From Holothuria scabra (Eukaryota > Echinodermata > Holothuroidea > Aspidochirotida > Holothuriidae), in contig CM074188.1 in assembly GCA_037179385.1 (NCBI GenBank), forward strand, positions 22,151,318 through 22,215,317: 64,000 nt of DNA, read 5' to 3'. The notes under the pieces are model-generated. The model ran no database searches and had not been told where the DNA came from. It was given only the letters and a program-made list of their open reading frames with translations. This document shows positions 49,838-61,270 of this stretch, piece after piece. The translations under genes were made by a program, and so were the position numbers. Numbering within the stretch: position 1 is the first letter of the stretch; each line of letters starts with the position of its first letter.

Positions 49838-50631
49838 GAAGATTTGGGAAGATATGGATCGGTCGAAGGCTGGATCGTACAAATGACAACAGCTCATTGT
49901 AATAATAGCAACATGTAAGTCTGCATATGTGCTGTATCCAAAGTTGAAGTAAATGCAATGAAACTCATTTGTTTCACCCTTCTACTTCGGTGTTTGAAAG
50001 TTTGGTAACTCTACTCGCCTATTCGCCTCGATATTTTGTGCTTATTCCTTTATCATTTGATTTAATTTGATTTTATGATTTCTTTTAAGAACAATAGGTA
50101 GGGTTTTTAGCAACTTCAACATTTTTTCGATTTTCTTGTCATCTTTGGATGAGATTGTGGTATGCACAGCACAAGTGGCACTCAGTATGCCCTTGACAAG
50201 ATACCACTATATGTTCTATCTGCCTATTTCTACAATTCTATCATAATCACACCCTGCATGGCAGTCGAGATATATTTTCTGCCGTTACGACTGCAGTTAA
50301 TTCCACAAATTTGAGTCATACATCTCCTCTATGTATATGTCATGGTCCCGATTTTAACTGGAAAGTAACCATTTGCAATTCCCTTATTTAGCTCTATGCA
50401 TTGACTGTTCACGGCCATGTTAATAAAGTAACTGTATTCACGAAGAACCACCAGTTAATGAAGACATTCGTTTTCACAAGCAGTACGTTACTTTAATCAA
50501 ATCCCATGTGCTAGTTTTCAATTCATTTTATTGATCGATTTTAATCAGCCAGATCGAAAATGTGAAATTGAGAAATTGCTCTCGAACAGATCTCTTTACT
50601 TTGATCTGTCGATTTTTTATTGTCAACACAG

Positions 50632-50760
50632 GTATTCACATGACCTTTACTGGCAGATCCGGGGTGGAATGGACAGAAACGGAATCTAGAGGCAAAGCAA
50701 AGGTTACCATACATTACCTAGCCGCTGAAACTTATTTTGACCAACAGATCACTATATATG
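50632..50760 (+). CDS. Alpha-arrestin (ARRDC-like) gene, exon 2
   Basis: The acceptor TGTCAACACAG ends at 50631 and the donor GTAAAG starts at 50761; both sides are phase 1. It encodes 43 residues containing the arrestin N-domain signature: IHMTFTGRSGVEWTE, then TIHYLAAETYFDQQITIYG. Human ARRDC3 has HARGHAKVRWTE followed by a Tyr/Phe-rich 'VEYFN..' strand at the same place. The split Gly codon (G at 33997 plus GT at 50632) restores the frame from exon 1. The N-domain continues in later exons. Confidence 0.82.
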
Positions 50761-50889
50761 GTAAAGGTTGGTACAAGCTCTTCAAATATCTTACTATAAA
50801 AGGAATACATCCATCCGATTTTATGTTTAAAATATTTGGTCACTAAATATATGAAGCTATTGTTGTGGCTATGACCTCTAGAAGAGGTG

Positions 50890-51100
50890 TTTAAGAAATG
50901 AACGCTTTGGTTGCAACCACTTTGTAAACATGTTTAAATGCTTAACATGCATGTCTTATTCCTAAACATTTCGTTTTAAACACGTGTAATTGTTAAACAC
51001 TTAATGTTTAAATGCTAACCATGTTTAGAAGTAGTAAACGTGTTTATTAAGTGGAGGCAAAGTAAATGCTTAATCGCTAAACACGTTTTTAGAGCGTAGG
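50890..51100. repeat. Word-repeat stretch of TGTTTAAA / TAAACACG
   Basis: TGTTTAAATGC, TTAACATGCATG, TTTTAAACACGTG, TTAAACACTTAATG, TGTTTAAATGC, AACCATGTTTA and AACGTGTTTA occur in ~200 bp just after alpha-arrestin exon 2. Probably a decayed palindromic MITE. Confidence 0.45.
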
Positions 51101-51128
51101 AGGAAATTCTAGAAGATTTATACCCACA

Positions 51129-51385
51129 CTCTAAAAACATTCTGGTTAAATCCTGGTTAATTTAACCAGGATGGGGTCAATAATTAACCATAAATTTCCT
51201 GGTTAAAAAAGAAAAAAGAAATTTAACCAGGAAAATGTTTAATTATCATCAAGATTTCCAACCAGTCGTAAATTTAACAAGGAAAATGTCAATTTTGACC
51301 AGGATTTCCGCTTCATTTGAACCAGGAAATGTATGGAAAATTATTGACCCCGACCCTGGTTAATTTAACCAGGATGTTTTTAGAG
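51129..51385. mobile_element. 257-bp palindromic MITE of CCTGGTTAA words
   Basis: Left CTCTAAAAACATTCTGGTTA then AATTTAACCAGGATG. Right CCTGGTTAATTTAACCAGGA then TGTTTTTAGAG, its inverse. The interior repeats CCTGGTTAA/TTAACCAGG or close variants about nine times. Confidence 0.7.
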
Positions 51386-51573
51386 AGCACGTTTTGAAGA
51401 TACTTTCATTGATTTCAAAGTCTGTATAAAGTCACCTCTCCCTCAAGGGTCCATCCCCCTCCCGTCACACTCTCTCAAAAAATATCCGCTACGGCTTGAA
51501 GTCTTCTGCTAAATGGAATGCATCACCTTCGAGTAGTAGAATTTTCGACAGGGATTTGAGAGGGAACGTATAG

Positions 51574-51820
51574 ACGAATCCGATTTGCGCTTGTTTTTAG
51601 TGACTGTAGGCCGCCATTAGTGGGGTCCATCAGCCTAAAACCGTCTTTATTTATTGTTCACATGAATTTCAAACCCTCATATTTAGTGAACTTGGAGAAT
51701 TTAAGATACAAATTAGTGTACAACCATCCATGATAGAGGTAAGCAAGGAATTCGAAAGATTTAAAGTAATGAACCCCAGTTATGGCCGACTGAAATCAGA
51801 CCATCGCTGTCCGGATTCGT
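51574..51820. mobile_element. MITE family F, delimited copy
   Basis: Ends ACGAATCCGATTTGCG and, inverted, ACGAATCCGGACAGCG, then GCCATTAGTGGGGTCCAT / GCCATAACTGGGGTTCAT. Flanked by GTATAG on both sides. Internal CATGAATTTCAAACCCTCAT is shared with the copy at 11380. Confidence 0.7.
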
Positions 51821-51839
51821 GTATAGATTAGAGATTTAG

Positions 51840-52075
51840 TTTGATGTGGTTTTGCGGTTGAGTTTCTAACCAATTGGTTTCAGTCGGGCCGACCATGGCC
51901 CTTTTCCAAGTTGTCGCTCACTGGCTTATATTTCCTACTCCTTTGATAATGCTGGGCACCAAACACAATGGCTGTAGCTTCCATTTTCAAGTCTCAAGTC
52001 CAGGCCAGGAGGCGAACTCCTTGCCCACCTCCCGGCTGCAAGGGGCGCATGAGAGATTTCACATTACAGAAGGAC
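51840..52075 (-). mobile_element. tRNA-derived SINE, copy 3
   Basis: On the minus strand: CTTGCAGCCGGGAGGTGGGC, AAGGAGTTCGCCTCCTGG (box B-like), TGGAAGCTACAGCCATTGTG, TATAAGCCAGTGAGCGACAA and AAACCAATTGGTTAGAAAC. The order matches 13495-13751. It sits between a MITE F and a hAT-like element. Confidence 0.6.
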
Positions 52076-52147
52076 TTTTTTTAGTATCTGTGACCGTTTA
52101 TTAACAGACATAAATACTAATACTTACATAAACGCTTCTTCTTCAAT

Positions 52148-52320
52148 CAGGTCCGTAGTCAGGATTGGGTCATGGGGGTGGGGGTGGTGGTGTCATGGAG
52201 GGGGCACGAAATGAGGGAAAAGTCCACGGATGGAGAGAAAAACCGCTATTTTCGGTGTTGTTTGCATTGAAAGGTTGGGTTATCGGGATCCCCCCCCCCC
52301 CCCCCCCGACTACGCCACTG
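52148..52320. mobile_element. hAT-like element, second copy of the 27350 type
   Basis: Flanked by TCTTCAAT (52140-52147) and TCTTTAAT (52321-52328), 7/8. Ends CAGGTCCGTAGTCAGG and inverted CAGTGGCGTAGTCGG. The interior GAGGGAAAAGTCCACGGATG and AAAACCGCTATTTTCGG match 27350-27552. Confidence 0.7.
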
Positions 52321-52329
52321 TCTTTAATA

Positions 52330-54125
52330 TAGAATGTTGCCTGCTTCGTAGTGTCCAGGAATGGTAGATGATTGTGTATTTTAATAAATATGCCAGCATG
52401 AAGTATTGGACTGTCATATTTCAGGAATTGTCTTTTTGTTTGTCGGTTTGGAAATTTCCCACGCTAGATCAATCCGTACAAAGTTCTATTTATATTCTGT
52501 AATCTATACCCCGATTTGGGGGCTTTCAAATGTTTTTATGAATAGAAGTTATTTGACTTGACACCTATTGCCAAATTTTGCACAATATGTCTGAAACAAA
52601 TTTCATACATTTCCGCTGACTCGTGAAAATTAAATTTAATTTTGACAGTTTCTGGATTTTATTGAATTATGTTACTACCTTGGAATGAGTTCAGACCATC
52701 ATACTGCATGGTAACCTACGTTTATAGGTGGAGTCTTGTCAACAACACTGCAACGAAAAATCTGAGATTTGAAGATTTTTTTAAATGTCACATTGTCAAC
52801 ACTTGCATGGCTTCGGGCAACCGTGTCAATTTCTGATAGAATCACATTTCGTACTACATTTCACATTGAAATATCATTACTTTAAATGGATTTCGTATCT
52901 AATTGTTTGTCAAAGGCAGTCGCATACTTACTGCATGGGCGTGGTTCAATGGGGACAAGCGGCTAGTCCTGTCGAAACTGGTTGACTGTGATAAGTTTCT
53001 GCGCACCCTACAGAGTGCTTTCACTGACGTCACAAGCCTTGCCCCTTTACGGGCAAAATATCTAGGGTAGTGTAGTACGCATATAGCGAAGATAGCTGAG
53101 GGGCAGCTGACGACCCACGTGCGACTGTTGCCCTGAGACATTGTTGGCATTTGCCTGGGAGAAGGCGTGTTTTACCATTTGTGACGTCACGTGAAAGAAC
53201 TTAATACGGCTTGGAGTTAAATGTTCTCTTCAGAACAATACTTTCGCTAAACAAATTCTCATGTAGTATTTACAACTGTTTTTGATAAGCGAAGGTTCTC
53301 GGCATATTTAGAGATTAACGTGGTTTTTATGTTCAACATTGCCGTGAACCCCACAATTTTGATGGGCATTCTCATTATTGTAAATTTCTAAGAAACAGTT
53401 GACGCTCATTGAACATCAGCCAATAGGATCTCTGATTTTGAACTGAGACATTCCGCTGAAAGTTAGGGTCCCAACTTTTTAAGGAAAAGATGTAAATAGT
53501 ATGAAAACAAATTTCATTTGTTTCAAAATGGATTTTCCTTTCCAAAAAGGACAGCTCTACATTTGCTACATCACACGTTTTTCGCTGTGCTTTGATGAAA
53601 TGATGAAAACTTCAGTGAGATGAGGGTATGGAGAAAATTGAAACTTTAGCTTCAAAATTTATACCAAACAAATGAACAGGTGTTGTATTCCATGATAGGA
53701 ATAAAAGGACATGGAATTTTGAAATTTTGAAATCCAAATTGGAACTCATTTCACAATAGATTAGGGTACTGACATATTTTGAAAGCAATTTTGTCAAGAT
53801 ATAGGGCTATTTGCCGTCCCTTTTTCAACCCCTAAAGTTCTGTTCATAAAAGCATTCTTTCGAGGGTCAATTGTGAGCAATAACCAGAGTAGGTGACCAT
53901 AATGTTTTATAAATATTAAAGGTCGTGTGACATGAAAATGGCAAAATTGGATATTCAATGTAAAAAGCATTAAAAACCAAGAAAATATATCGATCAAAAT
54001 CTGTCAAAAATTGACCATTTTACGGGGCAATTTTCTGATTTACACTTAATCATTAATGAATAGGAGCTCAATATTTACATTTTGCGATGTCATGGAAGGG
54101 ACATGTCGTATACGGCTAAAGTTAT
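52330..54125. other. Intron 2 of the alpha-arrestin gene, no recognised feature
   Basis: AT-rich sequence with short open frames only. I see no alpha-arrestin strand motifs and no repeat family. Confidence 0.35.
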
Positions 54126-54178
54126 CCTTTGTTTTTGCAATCTTAATTTCAAGGAGAGTTGTTACATTAGTATGTACT

Positions 54179-54595
54179 AAGCACGGACTTCCTATACATG
54201 GACAGAGCATACTGCACTGTATATTGTCGCTACCGTACGTGCTAGAAAAAGCGCACCAAGATGGCCGTCTGCTATGAATTTGTGTGAAAGCTTGGACTTG
54301 CTCAAGTATATCCCCATATTTTGCAAAAAGGTTGAAATATTTTTCAAATACGGTAAGGCAAGGTCAAATTCTCTTCACCTATAGCAGGAATATGATATTA
54401 TTTCCCATTCAAGTGTAACTTTTGCTTAAAATATTACAAAGTCGTCGTCAAATCAGATGATTTATAGTTTCACTGCGGCCATCTTGGTGCGCCTTTTGTG
54501 CCCCAGTCGGTGGCGGCCATCTACGGATAGGACGTACACGCTACATGCCCTGTCCATGTATATAAGTCCGTAGTACGAAGGCTTTCCCTTTAAGT
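54179..54595. repeat. Inverted repeat with AAGATGGCC arms
   Basis: Left: ACGGACTTCCTATACATGGA, CAGAGCATAC... AGCGCACCAAGATGGCCGTC. Right, inverted: ACGGACTTATATACATGGAC, AGGGCATGT... GGCGCACCAAGATGGCCGCA. Arms are ~100 bp with a ~200-bp AT-rich loop. Likely a foldback MITE. Confidence 0.6.
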
Positions 54596-55722
54596 TTCAA
54601 ATGTGTCCTTGCAAAAGGTTAACCATCAATTACCAAACCATAAGCTATCTGATGAGTAATTAAGAGATAATTAATATAGGTTTGACAAAGAAATGTCAAC
54701 ACTGTGCAATACTCCACATCATTATTTTTGCATAAGCAACAAGTTGCTTCGGAAACTCTAAAACTTTGAAGATGTATTATCTTAAGAACCATAAAAATAT
54801 CATAATAAATCCAACGGATTTTTCTTAGGAAAGGTCGCTCTGTAACTACCAAGAGAAGTCAGGTCATTTTGCTGACATGTCACACTTTCTTTAAGATTAA
54901 ACAGTACTCTATTTATTTTCTTTCTGAAAAATATGAAGTAAATCAGCCAAACTTTGTTGTGTTATTTTTTTTCCAAAACTTAGCTCCATTTTCCACTCAG
55001 ACATTATAAAATACTAATTTTTTCCAATGTGAGGGGGTTCCACTTCCCCACCCCACCCTGAGACGACCTGCCTCATGACGACGATTCGCAAATGGTGAAA
55101 AGTCCCCCACCACCTCTACTGAAGGTGGATTGCAAGCCCCGTGACTACCTGACTAATACTCGAAGGGTGACTATAACCCAGAAATTCTGTTAAATACAGA
55201 AAATTTCATAAAACTCGCTAAAATATATTTATATGTGTATAAGAACTACAAAGAAATTTCTAGTAAACTGGAGAAGGTATTTGTGCGAACGAAATCTGTA
55301 GATATTTTAGTGAGATTGAAATTGAAGTACTGATTCATGCTGTAATTAAACATATATGCGTAACGGTTCAATGGAGCATAGTGTATATGGAACTGAAAAA
55401 CTTGCATGGACATATTGAAGACTGGATGTTGTACTACGTTATGTAAATAGATAGTACTTTTGCCACAAAATGTACATTCGCATCCAAGAGCTGTAAATAT
55501 TTATGTTTGCAATATTCAATATATTTTAAAGACTCCAAATTTTCATATTTTGAAAGTTAATATACCGAAATATTTGCATCCAAGGTCATAACACCAAAGT
55601 GTTTGTGCTAGTACGTGGACGTCAATCCTGCAAGGGGGTACGTTCCCCCACATCTTGTAAATACTCTCAATGACTTTAGATTTTTGAACAGCAATTTTGA
55701 CAAGTGGCACATTTCATCCTAG

Positions 55723-55998
55723 TTAAAGAGGCAATCGGAGTTTGATTGCAAATATTAACCTTTTGTTCAGGCCTTTTGTTTTCCCTTTTCAATTGATTAT
55801 TTGCCAGAATCAACAGATATTGAAGAGGTCCTTAAAGTGAGAAGAAACGTTAATTTTGTGTTAATTACTATTGGAATGGGAATTTCGTAATTTTTTTTTT
55901 CGGGTAACAAAATTAAATTCAACACCGTTATAGACTAGTCACCATCATCCATACAGTGACCAATCACAACGTCAGACCATGATGACAGATCATTTTTC
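55723..55998 (-). mobile_element. MITE family D, reverse copy, truncated
   Basis: TTAAAGAGGCAATCGGAGTT opens it. CAATCACAACGTCAGACCAT near the end is the inverse of the family block at 8760. It stops where the AGGTCA-rich repeat starts. Confidence 0.6.
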
Positions 55999-56500
55999 GT
56001 TCCTTGCGGTAGCAAAGGAACCTGTGTAGTCAGGTTGGCGTGTGTGTGTGTGTGTGGGTGTGTGTGTGTGTATGTGTGTGACACTTGCTTCGGTACGCTC
56101 TAACTCAACAAGGGAAGGTTGGATGGAACTTGGATTTGGTACATAGATTTGCCATAGGGAGAAGGTGTGCCCTATCGTTTTTGGTGGAGGTCAAAGGTCA
56201 TTTGGGGCCACCAGAGGTCAAAAAACTAAAAACCTTCTCAACAGGATATTTCTAGTTAGGAAACTTGAATAGATGTCATACTTGGTGTGTGGATGTGTTA
56301 TGGTGTAAGGATGAAATTGGATATGTTCTGTGAAGGTCAAGGGGTCATCTGAGGTCACCAGGGGTCAAACACCGAAAAACGTTTTAACACAGTATTTTAA
56401 GGTAGAAAGGACAGATTTCAAATCAATCTGTGTTTGGTTAAGGTCAAAGGTCATCAAGGTCACTGGAGGTCAACTGCTGGAAATGTTATTTAGAAAATCT
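55999..56500 (+). repeat. AGGTCA-rich repeat with (TG)n
   Basis: Starts GTTCCTTGCGGTAGCAAAGG, AACCTGTGTAGTCAGGTTGG, then ~45 bp of TG repeats and CACTTGCTTCGGTACGCTCT. Three similar blocks follow (from about 56185, 56330 and 56440). Each has AAGGTCAAAGGTCAT or a variant, then (A/T)GAGGTCACCAG/(T)GGAGGTCAA. A fragment recurs at ~48520. Non-coding; read through in one frame for ~90 codons only by chance. Confidence 0.65.
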
Positions 56501-57814
56501 TGTAAGCTAGATAAAGATAGTTTCAATAGATTTTTTTTATCTCACCTGGTTTTGCATGCTTACACACCCAAACACCTTAGAAATTTGTCCTTTATGTTCG
56601 TTCAGTAATGATTCCTTTGGGTTGTACACATATTTTGGATCATTTAAAGTTTTAAGAGGGTATTAATCGAAATCTGTAGATTTCACTGAGCACAGGTCAC
56701 TCTGCATTAAACTGGTCTCTCTGCCAGTGGAAGCAATGCATGGATTCTACAATATGTCTCTTTAATACTGCTGTGCTCTGTGGGAGTAGCCTAATCCTCA
56801 TTCTATTATCACACTTCATTAATCACTTTGCTTTCTGCTTGACTGCTGAATAAACCTGTTTTCTGTGTAGAGGTAGCAAACAGGACAAGTGGTAGATTGT
56901 TTTAAAGTAACAGCAAGTTTTATTTGGGAGCCGGTAAAAATAACTTGTGAGAGAAATACAAGGGGTGTTTTCCTCTCTCTGACCACATTGTGTATTATTT
57001 ATTTATTGGTGATAATATCAAATTTGATTACAAGCATAAATACATATGGAAATGAGGTAGTGTTTTTGAAGGATTACCAAGCATTACAAAAGTTGAATGT
57101 CAGTAAGGCCACAGAAATTTAATCTTTGATTTCATGTAAAAGTAGTTCTAAAATACCACTTGTGAAGATGTTACAAACATTGAGTACAGTATGAACTTTT
57201 GCTTAGCTCTATTTCACAAACTGGCTGTACAGTTCTTATAATATCCAGCAAGGAACCACAGTGCCCATTGGGCTCTTGTTTGTTAATTTTTACTCAATGC
57301 GTGATTATGGTGAAGAATTTAAGTCATAGAAATCTCGTGGAACAAACTGTGACTGCCCCTTTAAGATTGACGCTATTGTGTGCGAATGCAGTTAACTCGA
57401 TGAAATGATGGTAAGATATAGAGATACCACAACCGATAATCTTCGTATCCCGTTACTTTGTGAATAGCTGAGGTATTAAATTACACGATCTTATCTCTTC
57501 AATATCTTCATAAATTTGCAGTAAAATATTAAGTTGATCTTCAAGATCTGCGCTTTTCAATATCAATTAAGCATAGAGACAGACTTAAATTATTTCTTGG
57601 CCCTTGGAATACTTCCACTCTACATTCAAAATGGTAACATTAGGGACAGATCTAAGAATTAAGACTGAATAATATTCACACTAGAAGCACGTAAGAATGG
57701 CTCTTTTCCTAGTGCCAGAATTTTTCACTCAGAATCTAGAGTGGTCCATAATTTTACTCTGAAAGTGTTGTTTTTTTTTATTTTCTAAAGGTTGTAGAGA
57801 GTACGTTGCAGGTT

Positions 57815-58177
57815 ACACTCTAAAATTAAAAGAGTGAACTTAGTCACTCTTTGATAGAAAGTAAAGTGTAAATTCACTCCATTAGAGTGATAATTCACTC
57901 CATGAGGAGTGAAACTCACTCCAAAAAGAGTGAAATTCACTACAGGAAGAGGGAAAATTCACTCTTCCACGAGCGCCTGCAATGATCGCTCTTTTTTGAA
58001 AGAGTGATCACTGTAGGCACTCCATCAAGAGTGAAACTTCGCTCGTTTTAAGGGAATCTCACTCTTTTTAGAGTGAATTTCAGTCTTCGTGGAGTGAATT
58101 ATTACTCTAATGGAGTGAATTCACACTTTTCACTCTATGAAAGAGTGACTTAGTTCACTCTTTTGATTTTAGAGTGT
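57815..58177. mobile_element. 363-bp palindromic MITE of GAGTG/CACTC words
   Basis: Left ACACTCTAAAATTAAAAGAG, TGAACTTAGTCACTCTTTG. Right, inverted, ACACTCTAAAATCAAAAGAG, TGAACTAAGTCACTCTTTC. GAGTG or CACTC occurs more than twenty times inside, often as CACTC(C)-N-GAGTG. Bounded by TA dinucleotides. No ORF. Confidence 0.75.
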
Positions 58178-58320
58178 ACTCTGGCTCTCTTATGGATGTG
58201 CACAATATGCGGGTGTCCTTGTGTAAATTTAAGGAGTGCTGGAGGGAATCTTCGTTCGAGGAATTTGTACTGTGTGGATGAGTTTACATAGAAACTTTAA
58301 AATCTCGAGCATCAATATTT

Positions 58321-58376
58321 ACAAAAAAAAAAAAAAACACACACACACAAAAAAACAAACAAACAAACAAACAAAA
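58321..58376. repeat. Poly-A, (CA)n and (CAAA)n simple repeat
   Basis: ACAAAAAAAAAAAAAACACA followed by CAAACAAACAAACAAACAAA. It could be a retroposon tail, but no body was recognised next to it. Confidence 0.85.
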
Positions 58377-58613
58377 TCGTTTCCTCCGATATCTTAATAT
58401 TCCATTCAAAAGACTCTTCTTCAATAAGTACACAGAAGATACAATTACGTCACAGCTATTCGGAATGTAAAATGGGTACATAATACAAAAAATAAACTGT
58501 TAAAGAGAATTGTAAAGGTGCGAAGATTAAAGAAGTTTCAAAAAGAAAATTATAAAGCAGCAAAAGGAACACATATAAGACAACAGTAAATATGGTCCTA
58601 TTGTGTAATAACC

Positions 58614-58990
58614 TGGTTCGGTAATTTGTTGCGTCATGGAATTGTTGGCACAACGTTGGATCTACGAACCGAGCTTAGCACAAAGTGTCCCTTAGTGAGT
58701 CTCTAGTTCGTGCAGTACGTACATTACATTAAGCATATGTCTTATGAGTGTCTAGCCCAACCGAACGAAAATAGGCTTATCATACCTACTTTACCGTGCC
58801 GTTTACGGCAGATTAATTACACCAAATCGGCAATTAACGTATACAGTCCACTATACAATACTATACTTAAAATACTCATATTATGTGTCGACAATGAAGA
58901 GTAATTCCATGAAATTTTCAAGTAAGTTCAAACTGGGAAAAAGACTCTATAATATGCGCATGTGCATAACCCCTAACTCGAACTACCGAT
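58614..58990 (+). repeat. Diverged direct repeat, copy 1
   Basis: GCGTCATGGAATTGTTGGCA, CAACGTTGGATCTACGAACC, GAGCTTAGCACAAAGT, TACGGCAGATTAATTAC. It pairs with 60118-60520 (GCCGCATGGAATTGTGGGGG, GCGTAGGATATACAAGCC, CCGCACAAAGT, TACGGCAGATTAAAA). Gapped similarity over ~370 bp. Origin unknown. Confidence 0.5.
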
Positions 58991-59984
58991 TTCGCTTATA
59001 ACATAAACATATTTAGCAAGAATAAAAGTTAAAAAAATTACTTTTTAAAGTGTAAAAAAATCGTTTCAGATAATCTCACGTAATTTTCTCCTGTTACTCT
59101 TCCAACTATCTTTCATGATATTTCAGGAGATTAATTTTATATCCAGGGTAATTCAAACCTTGACTCCTTGTAAATTTCACAATTGATTAAGACTACTATT
59201 TGCGAACGATTCTCACCCCAAGGGCCATTCATGAAATAGGATAACCTCTATGTACTAACCCAAGTTTGAAAGACTGCATTTTCCTTTAAGATATTGGATT
59301 TTGAAACCCTGTGAATTGAAAATAACATTTTTTCGAAATATTAAAATATCAAAAATCTTTTATATAAATACTATTTTCAATAACTGGTTTAAATATTTTA
59401 CTTTATATTTTGAAAATATGAGATCTTTTAAGAAGTGTCACCTGGACTTTCTCCCACTGCACTTTTTAGCGAAGGCCTTCAAAAACTTCCAAATAGACGA
59501 TAGAGTTACGAAACCAATACGCCAATACGGGAAAATTAACTATTTAAAAACTTATATTTATCACTTAATATTTCAGGATAAGATACTCGAACGTCAATAA
59601 TCATCAAGGTCGATATTTTAATACATCCCAGTCACGAACGCATTATTATCAACATTTTTCTAACTATGTGAAGCGTTTTATGTTACATTTTGAAAATGTC
59701 AGGGTACTGGATACCTATATCACAATGTTCCACAGGAAAATAAAAAACATTAAATATTCAATAACTTAAATCAACATTAAACTTTTTCTTTAAATTAAAT
59801 CAGTAACTCAGTCCGAATCTCTGTCCGTTTTTGATTTTCTTTACGAAAAGAAGAAAGAAGTTTGAACATAGCCCCTACGCTCACTTAAAGAAATGTACTT
59901 TTTCAGTTTACCCTGTTACCTGCGAAATGTAATGTTTGCCTGTTGGCGTTTTTCGTAATACAGTGCTATAACTTTTCATTAAAT

Positions 59985-60117
59985 GAACAGACAGAGTTTG
60001 ACAGCGAATATTAATCTTTTGTTTTGCACTTTGTTTTACCTTTCTATAACTGATTATTTACCACAATCAACAGACAATTAAGAAGTCTTTCAAGTGAGAA
60101 GAAACATTAATAAGCGA
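59985..60117 (-). mobile_element. MITE family D, split copy, first half
   Basis: CAGAGTTTGACAGCGAATAT, ATTATTTACCACAATCAACA and GTGAGAAGAAACATTAATAA follow the order of 55723-55998. The sequence resumes at 61103 with TTGAATGGGAATTTTGTTG and GGCCAATCACAATGTTAGAC. About 985 bp intervene. Confidence 0.55.
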
Positions 60118-60520
60118 GTTCCGTAATTCGTTGCCGCATGGAATTGTGGGGGCACAGCGTAGGATATACAAGCCGAACCCCGCACAAAGTTTACAGCGTT
60201 CCCTTATTTTCGTTAGTACTTGCATACAACAGTATTTAAGTGTCTAGTCAACGGAACGAGAATAGGTGTCTTAGTGCTACTTTACGGCAGATTAAAATGC
60301 AAGTTTTTACACAAAAACGACAATTAAGTCACCACCCATTACACTAAATAACATTTAAGATCCTTCCACATGTTATGGATGGATTGAGAAAGAATGATTT
60401 CACAAAATTTTCATGTAAACGTAAATTTTGGAATAAGTGTTGTATGTGCGGGATGGATTTGTTTATCCCGACGATTTGGAGGATTTGGGCATGTGCATAG
60501 CCACCACAACGAATTACCAA
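60118..60520 (+). repeat. Diverged direct repeat, copy 2
   Basis: The partner of 58614-58990. It lies inside the interruption of the family D MITE together with the TIR element that follows, so the two may have entered as one unit. Confidence 0.45.
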
Positions 60521-60540
60521 ACTCGCTCAATCTGTGTCAA

Positions 60541-61102
60541 TAAAGATACTCTCACACGGTCAAGAATAGTCCCGTATTCGTTCCATACGGGGTACTTTCC
60601 GGGCGATTCTGGAGCAGTACCGAAATCTGCCCGTATCGACCCGTATGGTACCGAATTGTACCGTACGGTACTTGTCGCGTATCGCCCCGTTTGGTCCCTG
60701 AAGGCCATCTCCCGCCATCCTTTATTATCGATTCGTTAGTGTACTGGGCGGTTCGGGAGTATAAGGGGCCATTCGGGCATAGTGCGGGACTATTCGAGAC
60801 GATTCTGGCTCAATACGGGACTATACTGAACGTTTCGGTACTATTCGGGAATAATATTGTTCCCGAATGGCTCTAATTAGTCCCGAATAATCCCGAAGAA
60901 TCCCTAAAGGTCCCGAAGAGTCTAAATGCGGGACGGTTATTTGGGACATGTTCAAATATTTTCGACCTTCCCGAATTTCACTTTGCTTGCTCCCGAATAC
61001 CCCCGAATCGTCTAGAATTGTCCCGAATCGTTCCGAACTGTCCCGTTTGTACCATTCTGGACGAAATACAGGACTAATCGTGACTGTGTGAGAGTACCTT
61101 TA
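60541..61102. mobile_element. 562-bp TIR element built of CCCGAAT / CCCGTA words
   Basis: Left TAAAGATACTCTCACACGGT, CAAGAATAGTCCCGTATT. Right, inverted, TAAAGGTACTCTCACACAGT, CACGATTAGTCCTGTATT. The TIR is ~38 bp with few mismatches. The interior repeats CCCGAAT/ATTCGGG and CCCGTAT/ATACGGG variants more than fifteen times. No clear target duplication and no ORF. Confidence 0.7.
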
Positions 61103-61270
61103 CTGTTGAATGGGAATTTTGTTGAAGAATTCAAGCACATGCAAGACGGGACAGCCTCGTCCATACGGTGGCCAATCACAATGTTAGACCATTTTTCATA
61201 AGTTTTTCTTGACATCGATATTTTGTTGTGGTGCAGAATCAAATTCGTGGAACACTTGTAAAACACTTTG
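61103..61270 (-). mobile_element. MITE family D, split copy, second half
   Basis: The continuation of 59985-60117 after the ~985-bp insertion. TGGGAATTTTGTTG, CCATACGGTGGCCAATCACA and ATGTTAGACCATTTTTCATA match the family. Confidence 0.55.

Noticed and set aside
56330..56608. 92-codon frame in the AGGTCA-rich repeat
   Set aside because: The frame follows repeated GTCAAAGGTCA words and carries no recognisable domain.
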